Source: Catenulispora sp. GP43
Lineage (GTDB): Bacteria > Actinomycetota > Actinomycetes > Streptomycetales > Catenulisporaceae
Assembly (NCBI RefSeq): GCF_041260665.1
Contig: NZ_JBGCCT010000032.1
Coordinates: 62,001 to 126,000, forward strand
DNA: 64,000 bases
Direction of reading: 5' to 3'
Below are positions 35,508-44,120 of the stretch, in pieces. How positions within the stretch are numbered: position 1 is the stretch's first letter; every line of letters starts with the position of its first letter. Position numbers and translations under genes: made by a program. The notes under the pieces were generated by a model, which did not search any database, was not told the DNA's origin, and saw only the letters and a list, made by a program, of their open reading frames with translations.

Positions 35508-38471
35508 TCAGGCTCCGAAGAGCTGTCCGTAGACCGCCTGGGCCATCGCGGCGTCCGACTGCGCCCAGAAGCGGTGGTAGGTGAAGGTCGGCGCCGCGCC
35601 GCCGTTGAGGTAGGTCTGCACCTTCGAGAAGGACGGGTCGCTGGTGTACCAGGGCCGCAGCTTCAGGAAGGTGGTCGTCGTCGTGGCCGAGATGGTGTTG
35701 CCGAACGGGTCCTTGCCGGTCCACCCCGGCGGGATGTAGAGCCCTTGGTGGGTGGTCGGGTCGTAGGTCTGGTCGAAGCGGCTGTAGTCGGTCCGGGTCT
35801 CCGGCGTGGTGATGCCGAGGGAGTCCTGGTCGTTGTTCCACATCACGTCGAGCAGGTTCTTCGCCAGGTTCTGCGCCGTGCTGTCCTTGGCCTTGGCGGC
35901 GTAGTAGGACAGCGTCTTGGCCAGCGCGGAGGCGATGCCGACGTCCTGGCCGTAGTCCTTCACCGCGACGTGCAGGTTGGTGTTCGGCTGCGGGTTGGAG
36001 GCGTTCCAGGTGTTCGGCTGGCCGGTCCAGGTCAGGTCGGCCGGGATCTGCCAGGCGCCGGTCGTGCTGTTCACCGTGACCAGCGGCTCCACCCAGGCCA
36101 CCCACTTGGCCAGGATCGCGCCGACCGTGGCGTCGCCGGTGCTGTAGTAGTACTCGGCGAACCGCTCCATCGACCACGCCTGCATCCCGAACCAGTTGTT
36201 CGACGGCGGGTCGTGGTAGACGGGCTCCCAGTCGTAGGCCATGCCGTAGAACGTCGGGTCGCCGGCCGGCGGTGTGCCGTACTGACCGTTCCAGCTGTTC
36301 GTCGCGCCGCCGGCGATGCCGCCCTCGGAGGACTGCAGCCACTGGAAGAACTGGATCTGCCGCTGCAGGCTGGTGCTCCAGTCGGTCGCCGCGGTGGCGC
36401 CCTTCGGGGCCTCGGCCGGGTCGTTCACCAGCGCCCAGGCGGCCATCGGGTTTTGGTAGCCCTGCGCCGCGGCGCCGTCGCCGATGCGCCAGGCCCAAGA
36501 GCCGGACGTGGACAGCGAGCCGCCCCAGGCGTAGTACCAGCCCAGCAGGTAGTCGTCGCTGCTCTTGCCGGTGCCGCCGGGGCAGGCGGTCGGCGAGGTG
36601 CAGTCGCCGATCTGCTTGAAATACTTGTCGAACATCGAGTACCGCAGGTAGTCGCCCATCTTGCCGGCCTTGGCCACGGTCGCCGAGACCTGCGACTCCT
36701 TGCCCTGCGCCTTGGCCCAGGTGTCGGCCCAGTAGGCGGCCTGCACGGTGCGGGCGTCGGCGTCCGGGGCGTCGGTGAACTTCCACTGCGCGGTGCCCTG
36801 GCCCTGGTCGAACAGGTCCAGGTAGCCGTTCGGACCGCCGTACTTCAGGTCCTCGCAGGTCGGCTGCGGGATGGTCTCCCAGACCGACTCGTCGGCGCCG
36901 CGCTGGTAGGAGTTGACGTAGGACGGCTTGCCGGTGTTCGGGCCCAGCTCGCAGCCGCCGCCGGGGGTGTCGCCGTATCCGTACTTGTTGTCGACGTCCT
37001 CCAGCCAGTGCATGCCGTAGATGTCCGAGGTGCCGTACGCGGCCTGCAGTTCGGCCGCGAGCGGGTCCTGGCCGACCGGGGTGGAGGAGCTGAGCGCCAC
37101 CGGATACTGGTCCGGCTCGGGCTCCTCCGGCGCGTACTGGGCCGGGGAGTTGGCGTTGTAGGCGCTGTTCGTGGGCTGATCCGCGTGGGTCGGGATCATG
37201 TACTGCTCCATCAGCGCCCACGCGGCGTTGAACTTCGTCCAGTCCCCGGAGATGTTGCCGTACATGGCCTGCAGCCAGATGTCGTAGCTCCAGGTCTCCG
37301 AGGTGGTCTCGTGGCCGTAGTCGGGCGCCTCGACGATCAGCGTCTCGACCGAGTGGTACGGGATGCCCAGCGGGTTGAAGTACCCGTTGGACGAGTTCAT
37401 GATCTTGTTGTACTGGGTCATGAACCGCTGCTCGTACGCGCCGAGCGCGCCGGTCTCGGTGACCACCGAGGCGCCGGGGGCGTAGCCGGTGGCGGTCGCG
37501 GTGAACGTGGCGTTGCCGGTGCCGGAGGCGTCGGCGGTGATGGTCACGTTCTGCGCCGTGGACCAGTTCGACGGCGTGAAGGTGAGCGTGCCGCCGCCGG
37601 TGACCGACAGGCCGGTGTTCCCGGATGTGCGCGCCGTGGTGACCGTGATGTTCGCGGCCGGCGGCGCGGACAGCGCGACCGCCAGCGTCCCGGTCGCGCC
37701 CTGGGCCAGGTTCAGCGCGCTCGGCGTGACCGTGACCGTCGGGGCGGCGGTGACCGTGATGCCGACCGGCGAGGAGGTCGTGGTCGCACCCTGGCTGTCG
37801 TAGGCCTCGGCGGTGATCGAGTAACTGCCCGCCGCGGCCCCGGTCCAGTTGCACGCATAGGGCGTGGCGGTGGCGGTGCACGCCAGCGTCGTCCCGGCGT
37901 AGAACTCGACCTTGGAGATCGTCGAGCCGCTCGCCGCCGAGGCGGTCGCCGCCATCGGCACGGTCGCCGGGGCGGTGTACGCGGCGCCGGTTGCCGGGCT
38001 GGTGAGCGCGACGGTCGGCGGCGTGTGCGCGCCGCCGCACGTGGTGCCGTTGACGGTGAACGTCGTGGGAGCGGTGTTGGTGCCGCTGTAATTGAAGTTG
38101 GCGCCGGCTGTCGTGTTGCCGCCCGCCGCCACCGTGCCGTTGTAGGAGGCGTTGGCGACGGTCACCGCCTTGCCGGACTGCGACCAGATGCCGTTCCAGC
38201 CGTTCGAGAGCGTCTGGTTGCCGGAGTAGCTGTAGCCCAGGGACCACGACGACCACGCGGTGGTCCCGACGTTGGTGATCGTGATGTTCGTGGTGAAGCC
38301 GGTTCCCCAGTCGCTGCTGTCGGTGTAGGTCACCTGGCATTGGACGGCCGCGGCAGCCGCTTGCGGGGGTGCCGTGGCCAGCACCCCGAGCCCGAGGGCC
38401 GCCGACAGCGCGAGCGCCAAGGCCCGCCACCGCCTTCCCCAGGGCTTTCTTCGTGTCCTGTTTCTGTCCAC
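35508..38471 (-). CDS. Secreted GH48 cellobiohydrolase with CBM2 and Ig-like modules
   Basis: A 987-residue secreted reducing-end exocellulase. Module order: signal peptide (~1-42), CBM2 (~43-146), an Ig-like module (~150-240, TVALTSPATGAAYTAPATV), a second beta-sandwich (~241-340, VTVTPSALNLAQGATGT), then the GH48 catalytic domain (~345-987). GH48 signs are YFNPLGIPYHSVETLIVEAP, DYGHETTSETWSYDIWLQA with the proposed acid Glu, and the RFWAQSDAAMAQAVYG end. GTG 38471 is the likely start; AAGGGA lies ten bases upstream. A terminator-like hairpin separates it from the LacI gene, so it likely has its own promoter and drives GH6. Confidence 0.94.
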   Translation of the reverse strand: MDRNRTRRKPWGRRWRALALALSAALGLGVLATAPPQAAAAAVQCQVTYTDSSDWGTGFTTNITITNVGTTAWSSWSLGYSYSGNQTLSNGWNGIWSQSGKAVTVANASYNGTVAAGGNTTAGANFNYSGTNTAPTTFTVNGTTCGGAHTPPTVALTSPATGAAYTAPATVPMAATASAASGSTISKVEFYAGTTLACTATATPYACNWTGAAAGSYSITAEAYDSQGATTTSSPVGITVTAAPTVTVTPSALNLAQGATGTLAVALSAPPAANITVTTARTSGNTGLSVTGGGTLTFTPSNWSTAQNVTITADASGTGNATFTATATGYAPGASVVTETGALGAYEQRFMTQYNKIMNSSNGYFNPLGIPYHSVETLIVEAPDYGHETTSETWSYDIWLQAMYGNISGDWTKFNAAWALMEQYMIPTHADQPTNSAYNANSPAQYAPEEPEPDQYPVALSSSTPVGQDPLAAELQAAYGTSDIYGMHWLEDVDNKYGYGDTPGGGCELGPNTGKPSYVNSYQRGADESVWETIPQPTCEDLKYGGPNGYLDLFDQGQGTAQWKFTDAPDADARTVQAAYWADTWAKAQGKESQVSATVAKAGKMGDYLRYSMFDKYFKQIGDCTSPTACPGGTGKSSDDYLLGWYYAWGGSLSTSGSWAWRIGDGAAAQGYQNPMAAWALVNDPAEAPKGATAATDWSTSLQRQIQFFQWLQSSEGGIAGGATNSWNGQYGTPPAGDPTFYGMAYDWEPVYHDPPSNNWFGMQAWSMERFAEYYYSTGDATVGAILAKWVAWVEPLVTVNSTTGAWQIPADLTWTGQPNTWNASNPQPNTNLHVAVKDYGQDVGIASALAKTLSYYAAKAKDSTAQNLAKNLLDVMWNNDQDSLGITTPETRTDYSRFDQTYDPTTHQGLYIPPGWTGKDPFGNTISATTTTTFLKLRPWYTSDPSFSKVQTYLNGGAAPTFTYHRFWAQSDAAMAQAVYGQLFGA

Positions 38472-38512
38472 GCTGAAGCGATCCCTTCTTGTTCGTAGGC
38501 ATAGCGATATGG

Positions 38513-38532
38513 CCGTCCCGCCCTCGGGACGG
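38513..38532. terminator. Hairpin between LacI regulator and GH48
   Basis: CCGTCCCG-CCCT-CGGGACGG, a perfect 8-bp stem with 4-base loop, 21-40 bases past the LacI stop. Confidence 0.65.
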
Positions 38533-38552
38533 ACGTCAGTGCTCGGCGATGC

Positions 38553-39569
38553 TCAGCCGGAGTCGCGGACCACCAGCTCGGTGGGGAACACCGTCGCCGG
38601 GGGCATGTCGACCTCCCCGATGAGCCGTCGGGTGAGGTGCTTGGCCATCGCCTCGCCCATGTCCTCCACGGGCTGCCGGACGGTGGTCAGGCGCGGATCG
38701 GTGTGCAGGGCCAGCGGCGCGTCGTCGAAGCCGACGACCGCGACGTCGTCCGGGACCCGGCGGCCGGCCCGCCGCAGGGCGCGCAGCGCGCCCAGGGCCA
38801 TCAGGTCGGACGCGGCGAACACCGCGTCCAGGTCCGGGTGGTGTTCCAGGAGCCGGCGCATCGCGTGCTCGCCGGAGGTCGGGGTGAAGTCGCCGTAGAC
38901 GATGGTGCCGACGGCGTCGGCCTGGGCGATCGCGTCCCGGTAGCCGGCGCGCCGGTCGGCGCCCACGGCCATGTCCGGCGGCCCGGCGATGGACACCACC
39001 TTGCGCCGCCCGGAGTTCAGCAGATGCCTGACGGCCTCGCGCGCGCCGCCGCGGTTGTCGGCGTCGACGTAGGGCAGCTCGCCCGGCGTCATCGGCCGGC
39101 CGGCGGCCACCGTCGGCACCCGCATGGCGCGCAGCATCGGCACCAGCGGGTCCCGGTCGTGGGCGCTGATCAGCAGGACGCCGTCGGCCAGGCCCTTGGA
39201 CAGGTAGCGCTCGACCGACCCGTGGTCGGCCGGCCCGCGCACCACCAGCAGCACCAGCTGGATGTCGCCGGTGCGCAGCGCCTGGCCGGCGCCGAGCAGG
39301 ATGCGGGAGAAGAAGGTGTCCGCGAACAGCCGCACGCCGTCCTCGCACACCACCGCGGCGATCGAGCTGACCTTGGCGCGGCGCGAGGCGCGGGCCCGCT
39401 GCCGGACGTAGGACAGCCGCGAGACGGCGTTGTGCACCTCGGTACGGGCGGTGCCGCTGACCCCGGCGGTGCCGTTCAGCACGCGCGAGGCGGTGGCCGG
39501 GGACACGCCGGCCAGCGCGGCGACGTCGGCCAGGGTGGGGCGCGGACCCGGAGTGGCGGGACGGGTCAT
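38553..39569 (-). CDS. LacI-family transcriptional regulator of the cellulase locus
   Basis: A 338-residue LacI/GalR repressor. The N-terminal helix-turn-helix and hinge read LADVAALAGVSPATASRVLNG (residues ~12-32). The rest is a periplasmic-binding-like sugar domain with the late motif VVGFDDAPLALHTDPRLTTVRQP. It likely senses cello-oligosaccharides in the cytoplasm and represses the surrounding GH74, GH6, GH48 and GH5 genes, as CebR does in Streptomyces. ATG 39569 is favoured (GGAG nine bases upstream) over GTG 39608. Palindromes in front of its own gene suggest autoregulation. The effector sugar is inferred. Confidence 0.9.
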   Translation of the reverse strand: MTRPATPGPRPTLADVAALAGVSPATASRVLNGTAGVSGTARTEVHNAVSRLSYVRQRARASRRAKVSSIAAVVCEDGVRLFADTFFSRILLGAGQALRTGDIQLVLLVVRGPADHGSVERYLSKGLADGVLLISAHDRDPLVPMLRAMRVPTVAAGRPMTPGELPYVDADNRGGAREAVRHLLNSGRRKVVSIAGPPDMAVGADRRAGYRDAIAQADAVGTIVYGDFTPTSGEHAMRRLLEHHPDLDAVFAASDLMALGALRALRRAGRRVPDDVAVVGFDDAPLALHTDPRLTTVRQPVEDMGEAMAKHLTRRLIGEVDMPPATVFPTELVVRDSG

Positions 39570-39633
39570 CTCAAGGTTCTCCGACTTGTGGGGGGACGGA
39601 ATGAACACCGGGTGTCGAAGGGCTCACAAGGGG

Positions 39634-39655
39634 TTCATGAGAGCGCTCTCATGAA
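39634..39655. promoter_or_regulatory. LacI-type operator in the lacI-GH5 divergent region
   Basis: A 22-base perfect palindrome with core CATGAGAGCGCTCTCATG (39636-39653). The centre GAGCGCTC matches the CebR-like LacI core. It lies 65 bases upstream of the LacI-regulator ATG. A TGTCGAAG half-site precedes it at 39613-39620. Confidence 0.8.
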
Positions 39656-39741
39656 AGTCGTCGCAGTGCACGGAGTTGTCAAGGGGAGGGTGGGCCGATC
39701 GGCACCTCCGCCGGTCCGACAAGGGCCGATGGCGGCGGGGG

Positions 39742-39756
39742 CATGAAAGTTTCATG
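39742..39756. promoter_or_regulatory. Second palindrome upstream of GH5
   Basis: CATGAAA-G-TTTCATG, a perfect inverted repeat with one central base, about 100 bases before the GH5 start. It shares the ATGAAAG half with the repeats at 19658-19680. Confidence 0.6.
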
Positions 39757-39834
39757 GTGCCGCGGGCCCCGTCCTGGGGTTTCGGGGTCGCGACCTTGCG
39801 CCCCGGCCGAAACCCTTCCTACGTTCCGGCGCAA

Positions 39835-39844
39835 TGTCGAAGCG
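39835..39844 (+). promoter_or_regulatory. Operator half-site before GH5
   Basis: TGTCGAAGCG equals the left half of the GH74 operator and ends 13 bases before the GH5 ATG, next to its AAGGAGG ribosome site. The right half is not conserved (ATGAAGGA). It may bind the same regulator weakly or be chance. Confidence 0.4.
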
Positions 39845-39857
39845 ATGAAGGAGGCTT

Positions 39858-41375
39858 ATGTCCACGAGACTGAGGGCGGCGCTCAGCGCGGTGGCCGGGG
39901 TGGCCCTCGCGGCGGGTTCCGCGACCGCCGCGGTCCTCGTGCCCGGCACCGCGAGCGCCGCGACCACCGTGCAGTGTCAGGTCACGTATTCGGTCAGCAC
40001 CGACTGGGGCAGCGGCTTCACCACGAACATCACCATCGCCAACGTCGGCACGAGCCCGTGGACCGGCTGGACGCTGGGCTACTCCTACGGCGGCAACCAG
40101 ACCTTGCAGAACGGCTGGAACGGCACCTGGACACAGTCCGGGAAGGCGGTGAGCGTCACCAACGCCTCCTACAACGGTTCAGTCGCCGCCGGCGGCACCA
40201 CCGGCATCGGAGCCAACTTCACCTACAGCGGCACCAACACCGCGCCGACCGTGTTCAGCGTCAACGGCACGACGTGCAACGGTGTGGGCTCGCCGACCTC
40301 GACGCCGAGCACCACACCCAGCACGACGCCCAGCACCACCCCGAGCTCCACTCCCCCGTCGAACGGCGCCCCGGCGCTGCACGTCTCGGGCAACCAGCTC
40401 GTGGACAGCACCGGCAAGGTCTTCGTCCCGCACGGGGTGAACCGCTCCGGCGCGGAATTCTCGTGCGTCCAGGGCAAGGGCATCTTCGACGGACCGGTCG
40501 ACGACGCCTCGGTGGCGGCGATCGCCTCGTGGAAGGCGAACATCGTCCGGGTTCCGCTGAACGAGGACTGCTGGCTCGGTGAGTCGGACGTGCAGTCGCA
40601 GTACGGCGGCGCGGCCTACCAGTCCGCGATCGAGAGCTTCGTCAGCCTGCTGCACCAACACGGCCTGGCCGTCATCCTGGACCTGCATTGGACCGACGGC
40701 GTCTACACCGGCCAGTCCTCGGCCTGCTCGGTGGCCACCGCGACGTGCCAGAAGCCGATGCCGGACGCGGCCAACGCGCCAGCGTTCTGGTCCTCGGTGG
40801 CCGGCGCGTTCAAGAACGACCAGTCGACCGTCTTCGACCTGTTCAACGAGCCCTACCCGGACTTCGCCGCGGGCTTCGACTCCGCGGCCGGCTGGTCCTG
40901 CTGGCAGAACGGCGGGACCTGCACCGGCATCGGCTACCAGGTCGCCGGGATGCAGTCACTCGTGAACGCGGCGCGCGGCGCGGGTGCCTCGAACGTGCTG
41001 ATGCTCGGGGGCGTGGCGTACTCGAACGACCTGAGCCAGTGGCTGGCGCACGAGCCGGCGGACCCGCTGCACAACCTCGCGGCGTCCTGGCACTCGTACA
41101 ACTTCAACTCGTGCTCGTCCTCGTCGTGCTGGGACTCCCAGGTCGCGCCGGTCATCGCGCAGGTGCCGGTGATCCCCGGGGAGATCGGCGAGAACGACTG
41201 CGGCCACTCCTACATCGACACGCTGATGGCGTGGCTGGACAGCCACCACACCGGCTACTCGGCGTGGACGTGGAACACCTGGGACTGCTCGTCCGGTCCT
41301 TCGTTGATCAGCGCCTACGACGGGACGCCGACGACGTACGGCGCCGGGTACAAGGCGCACTTGGCCACTTTCTGA
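39858..41375 (+). CDS. Secreted GH5 endoglucanase with N-terminal CBM2
   Basis: A 505-residue secreted cellulase. Signal peptide ~1-35 (cleavage after ASA), CBM2 ~36-140, a Thr/Pro/Ser linker, and a GH5 catalytic domain from ~175. The acid-base Glu331 is in DLFNEP and the nucleophile Glu442 in VIPGEIGE; HGVNRSG near the domain start and AVILDLHWTDG are also typical. It cuts internal beta-1,4 bonds in glucan, or possibly mannan. AAGGAGG precedes the ATG. It diverges from the LacI gene and is followed by a strong terminator. Confidence 0.92.
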   Translation: MSTRLRAALSAVAGVALAAGSATAAVLVPGTASAATTVQCQVTYSVSTDWGSGFTTNITIANVGTSPWTGWTLGYSYGGNQTLQNGWNGTWTQSGKAVSVTNASYNGSVAAGGTTGIGANFTYSGTNTAPTVFSVNGTTCNGVGSPTSTPSTTPSTTPSTTPSSTPPSNGAPALHVSGNQLVDSTGKVFVPHGVNRSGAEFSCVQGKGIFDGPVDDASVAAIASWKANIVRVPLNEDCWLGESDVQSQYGGAAYQSAIESFVSLLHQHGLAVILDLHWTDGVYTGQSSACSVATATCQKPMPDAANAPAFWSSVAGAFKNDQSTVFDLFNEPYPDFAAGFDSAAGWSCWQNGGTCTGIGYQVAGMQSLVNAARGAGASNVLMLGGVAYSNDLSQWLAHEPADPLHNLAASWHSYNFNSCSSSSCWDSQVAPVIAQVPVIPGEIGENDCGHSYIDTLMAWLDSHHTGYSAWTWNTWDCSSGPSLISAYDGTPTTYGAGYKAHLATF

Positions 41376-41387
41376 CAGGGGAAGGTG

Positions 41388-41418
41388 CGGCGTCCCCGAG
41401 CAGTGCTCGGGGACGCCG
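41388..41418. terminator. Bidirectional terminator between GH5 and xylB
   Basis: CGGCGTCCCCGAGC-AGT-GCTCGGGGACGCCG: a perfect 14-bp stem with a three-base loop, 13 bases past the GH5 stop and 20 bases from the xylB stop on the other strand, with TT after it. Confidence 0.85.
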
Positions 41419-41437
41419 TTCCGCTCAGGGGGCTCCC

Positions 41438-42862
41438 TCAAGCCACCCGGTCGCGGTATTCGTGGTAGCGCTCGCGAACCTCCGGAAGCGGCTCGGCCTC
41501 GAAGGTCTCAGTCCCCTGGGTGACCCGCCGAGGCGGTTCCTCCGAGCCGGCCAGGACCCACGCGGCCTGGGCCGCGGCGCCGTCGGCGACGTACTCCCCC
41601 GGCGGCGGCACGGTCACCGGGTGGCCGAGGATCGCCGGGGCGATGGTGCGCACGGCCTCCGAGCGCGCGCCGCCGCCGATCAGCAGGATGCGCTCGACCG
41701 GCACGCCGAGCCCGGTCAGCGCGTCCAGGCCGTCGGCCAGGCCGCACAGCATGCCCTCGACGGCGGCCCGGGCCAGGTGCGCCGTGGTGGCGTTGGCCAG
41801 GCGCAGGCCGTGGACCGAGCCGGCGGCGTCGGGCAGGTTGGGGGTGCGCTCGCCTTCCAGGTAGGGGATCAGGGTGAGGCCGTCGGCGCCGGGCGGTGCG
41901 GACAGCGCCGCCTTGGACAGGCCGTCGAGGTCGGTGCCGGTCATCGCCGCTCCGGCGTCCAGGACGCGGGCGGCGTTCAGGGTGCAGACCAGCGGCAGGA
42001 ATCGTCCGGTGGCGTCAGCGAACCCCGCGACGGTTCCGGTGGCCTCGGCGGTCGGGGTGTCGCAGACCGCGAACACGGTGCCCGAGGTCCCTATCGACAC
42101 CACGACGTCTCCGGCGCGTGCGCCGAGGCCCAGAGCCGCTGCGGCGTTGTCGCCCGCGCCGGGACCAAGGGCGATGCCGGGCCGCAGGGCCTGCGCCGGT
42201 GATAGCGGCGCACCGAGGTCACCGGTGCGGCCGACCGCTTCCCGTGCTCCGGCCACCCGGGGCAGGACGACTTCCCGCCCGAACGCCCGGGTCAGCAGGT
42301 CGTGGCGGTACTCACCGGTGGCCGGCGACCAGTAGCCGGTGCCGGAGGCGTCGCTGCGGTCGGTGGTCAGCTCCCTGATGTCGGTGCCTCCGCGCAGCCG
42401 CCACGTGAGCCAGTCGTGCGGCAGGCACACCGCCGCGACCCGTGCGGCGTTCTCCGGCTCGTGCTCGGCGAGCCAGCGCAGCTTCGTGACGGTGAACGAG
42501 GCCACCGGCACCGAGCCGACGGACCGCGCCCAGGCTTCGGCGCCGAGTTCACCGACGAGGTCGGTCGCCGCCTGCGCCGAGCGGGTGTCGTTCCACAGCA
42601 GCGCGGGACGCACCACGTCGCCGTGCTCGTCCAGGCACACCATGCCGTGCTGCTGGCCGCCGACCGCGAGCGCCTCGACGTCGTCGAGTCCGCCGGCCGC
42701 GGCGATCGCCGCGTCCAGCGCCCGCCACCACGCCTCGGGGTCCACCTCGGTGCCGGCCGGGTGCGGGGCGGAGCCCTGACGGATCAGGGCCCCGCTGTCC
42801 ACGTCGCGGATGACGACCTTGCACGACTGCGTCGAGGAGTCGACGCCGGCCGCCAGCCTCAC
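41438..42862 (-). CDS. xylB: Xylulokinase
   Basis: FGGY-family sugar kinase of 474 residues phosphorylating D-xylulose to xylulose-5-phosphate for the pentose phosphate pathway. The N-terminal phosphate motif [15 protein letters not shown], the substrate contact [11 protein letters not shown], the catalytic Asp region in [15 protein letters not shown], and IGTSGTVFA are visible, and [10 protein letters not shown] near the C-terminus fits FGGY_C. The GTG start overlaps the xylA stop by GTGA. It is the second gene of the xylAB operon. Confidence 0.95.
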   Translation of the reverse strand: MRLAAGVDSSTQSCKVVIRDVDSGALIRQGSAPHPAGTEVDPEAWWRALDAAIAAAGGLDDVEALAVGGQQHGMVCLDEHGDVVRPALLWNDTRSAQAATDLVGELGAEAWARSVGSVPVASFTVTKLRWLAEHEPENAARVAAVCLPHDWLTWRLRGGTDIRELTTDRSDASGTGYWSPATGEYRHDLLTRAFGREVVLPRVAGAREAVGRTGDLGAPLSPAQALRPGIALGPGAGDNAAAALGLGARAGDVVVSIGTSGTVFAVCDTPTAEATGTVAGFADATGRFLPLVCTLNAARVLDAGAAMTGTDLDGLSKAALSAPPGADGLTLIPYLEGERTPNLPDAAGSVHGLRLANATTAHLARAAVEGMLCGLADGLDALTGLGVPVERILLIGGGARSEAVRTIAPAILGHPVTVPPPGEYVADGAAAQAAWVLAGSEEPPRRVTQGTETFEAEPLPEVRERYHEYRDRVA

Positions 42863-44028
42863 CGCGCGCCCATCAGGTGCTCGACGGCGAGCTGGGTGAG
42901 GCGGACGGCGCCCAGGCCGCGCTCGGCGGCCTCCTCGGCGTCGAAGTCCTCGAAGGCGCTGCGGTCGGCCAGCAGGTCGGCGTAGGTCTCGCCGTCGGCC
43001 AGGGTCGGGGTGGCCAGCTCGTCCACGCGCGCGGCGGCGCGCGCCTCGACGACCTCCGGGTCCGCCCGGAACGCCGCGGCGCGCTCCTTGAGCAGCAGGT
43101 AGGTGCGCATGTTCGCGGCCGCCGACTGCCAGACGCCGGCGATGTCCTCGGTGCGCGCCGGCTTGTAGTCGAAGTGCCGGGGGCCCTCGTAGCCGCCGGT
43201 CTCCAGCAGGTCCACCAGGAAGAAGGCGTTGAGCAGGTCACCGTGGCCGAAGACCAGGTCCTGGTCGAACTTGATGCCGCGCTGGCCGTTGAGGTCGATG
43301 TGGAAGAGCTTGCCCTGCCACAGCGCCTGCGCGATGCCGTGGGCGAAGTTCAGGCCGGCCATCTGCTCGTGGCCGACCTCGGGGTTCAGGCCGACCATCT
43401 CGTGGTGTTCCAGGGTGCTGATGAAGCCCAGCGCGTGGCCGATGGTCGGGAGCAGGATGTCGCCGCGCGGCTCGTTCGGCTTGGGCTCCAGGGCGAAGCG
43501 GATGCCGTAGCCGCGGTCGGTGACGTAGGCGGCCAGGGTGTCGATGCCCTCGCGGTAGCGGTCCAGCGCGGCCTTCACGTCCTTGGCGGCGTCGGACTCC
43601 GAGCCCTCGCGGCCGCCCCAGAAGACGTAGGTGTGCGCCCCGAGTTCGGCGGCCAGGTCCAGGTTGCGCATGACCTTGCGCAGCGCGTAGCGCCGGATGT
43701 CGCGGTCGTTGCTGGTGAAGGCGCCGTCCTTGAACACCGGGTGCTTGAACAGGTTGGTGGTGGCCATCGGCACCTTCAGGCCGGTGGCGTCCAGGGCCTC
43801 GCGGAAACGGGCGATGTGCTTGGCGCGCTCGTCGTCGCCGGACCCGAAGGGGATCAGGTCGTCGTCGTGGAAGGTGACGCCGTAGGCGCCGAGCTCGGCG
43901 AGCCGGTGCACGGTCTCCACCGGGTCCAGCGCGGGCCGGGTCGGGTCCCCGAACGGGTCTTGGGCCTGCCACCCGACCGTCCAGAGGCCGAAGGTGAACT
44001 TGTCTGCGGGCGTCGGGGCGACGGTCAT
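42859..44028 (-). CDS. xylA: Xylose isomerase
   Basis: Metal-dependent isomerase turning D-xylose into D-xylulose (also glucose/fructose). The 389-residue length matches the short actinobacterial group I enzyme. Motifs: [11 protein letters not shown] with the active-site His, [20 protein letters not shown] (metal ligand Glu), and [26 protein letters not shown] lies six bases before ATG 44028. It is coupled to xylB and reads leftward from a promoter in the gap to xylR. Confidence 0.97.
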   Translation of the reverse strand: MTVAPTPADKFTFGLWTVGWQAQDPFGDPTRPALDPVETVHRLAELGAYGVTFHDDDLIPFGSGDDERAKHIARFREALDATGLKVPMATTNLFKHPVFKDGAFTSNDRDIRRYALRKVMRNLDLAAELGAHTYVFWGGREGSESDAAKDVKAALDRYREGIDTLAAYVTDRGYGIRFALEPKPNEPRGDILLPTIGHALGFISTLEHHEMVGLNPEVGHEQMAGLNFAHGIAQALWQGKLFHIDLNGQRGIKFDQDLVFGHGDLLNAFFLVDLLETGGYEGPRHFDYKPARTEDIAGVWQSAAANMRTYLLLKERAAAFRADPEVVEARAAARVDELATPTLADGETYADLLADRSAFEDFDAEEAAERGLGAVRLTQLAVEHLMGAR

Positions 44029-44070
44029 CGCGGGCTCCTGGGAAAGGCTGGAAGGGCTCGGGGGAGCGAG

Positions 44071-44095
44071 GTAATTGTTTAATGGATGAACTTAT
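44071..44095. promoter_or_regulatory. Candidate XylR operator
   Basis: An AT-rich, imperfectly palindromic stretch, GTTTAATGGATGAAC at its core (44077-44091), overlaps the xylA -10 box and the expected transcription start. AT-rich imperfect palindromes of this type are bound by ROK-family XylR repressors. Confidence 0.6.
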
Positions 44096-44117
44096 GGACC
44101 GGCTGTGGCATTGTCAA
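44089..44117 (-). promoter_or_regulatory. xylA promoter
   Basis: On the minus strand TTGACA (44117-44112) is followed after exactly 17 bases by TAAGTT (44094-44089), a near-consensus housekeeping sigma promoter aimed at xylA 61 bases away. Confidence 0.75.
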
Positions 44118-44120
44118 GAC

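Noticed and set aside
35470-38502. Alternative 1010-codon frame over GH48 with an ATG at 38502
   Set aside because: Arg/Gly/His-rich low-complexity product typical of a GC-rich shadow frame; the GH48 frame carries clear domains.
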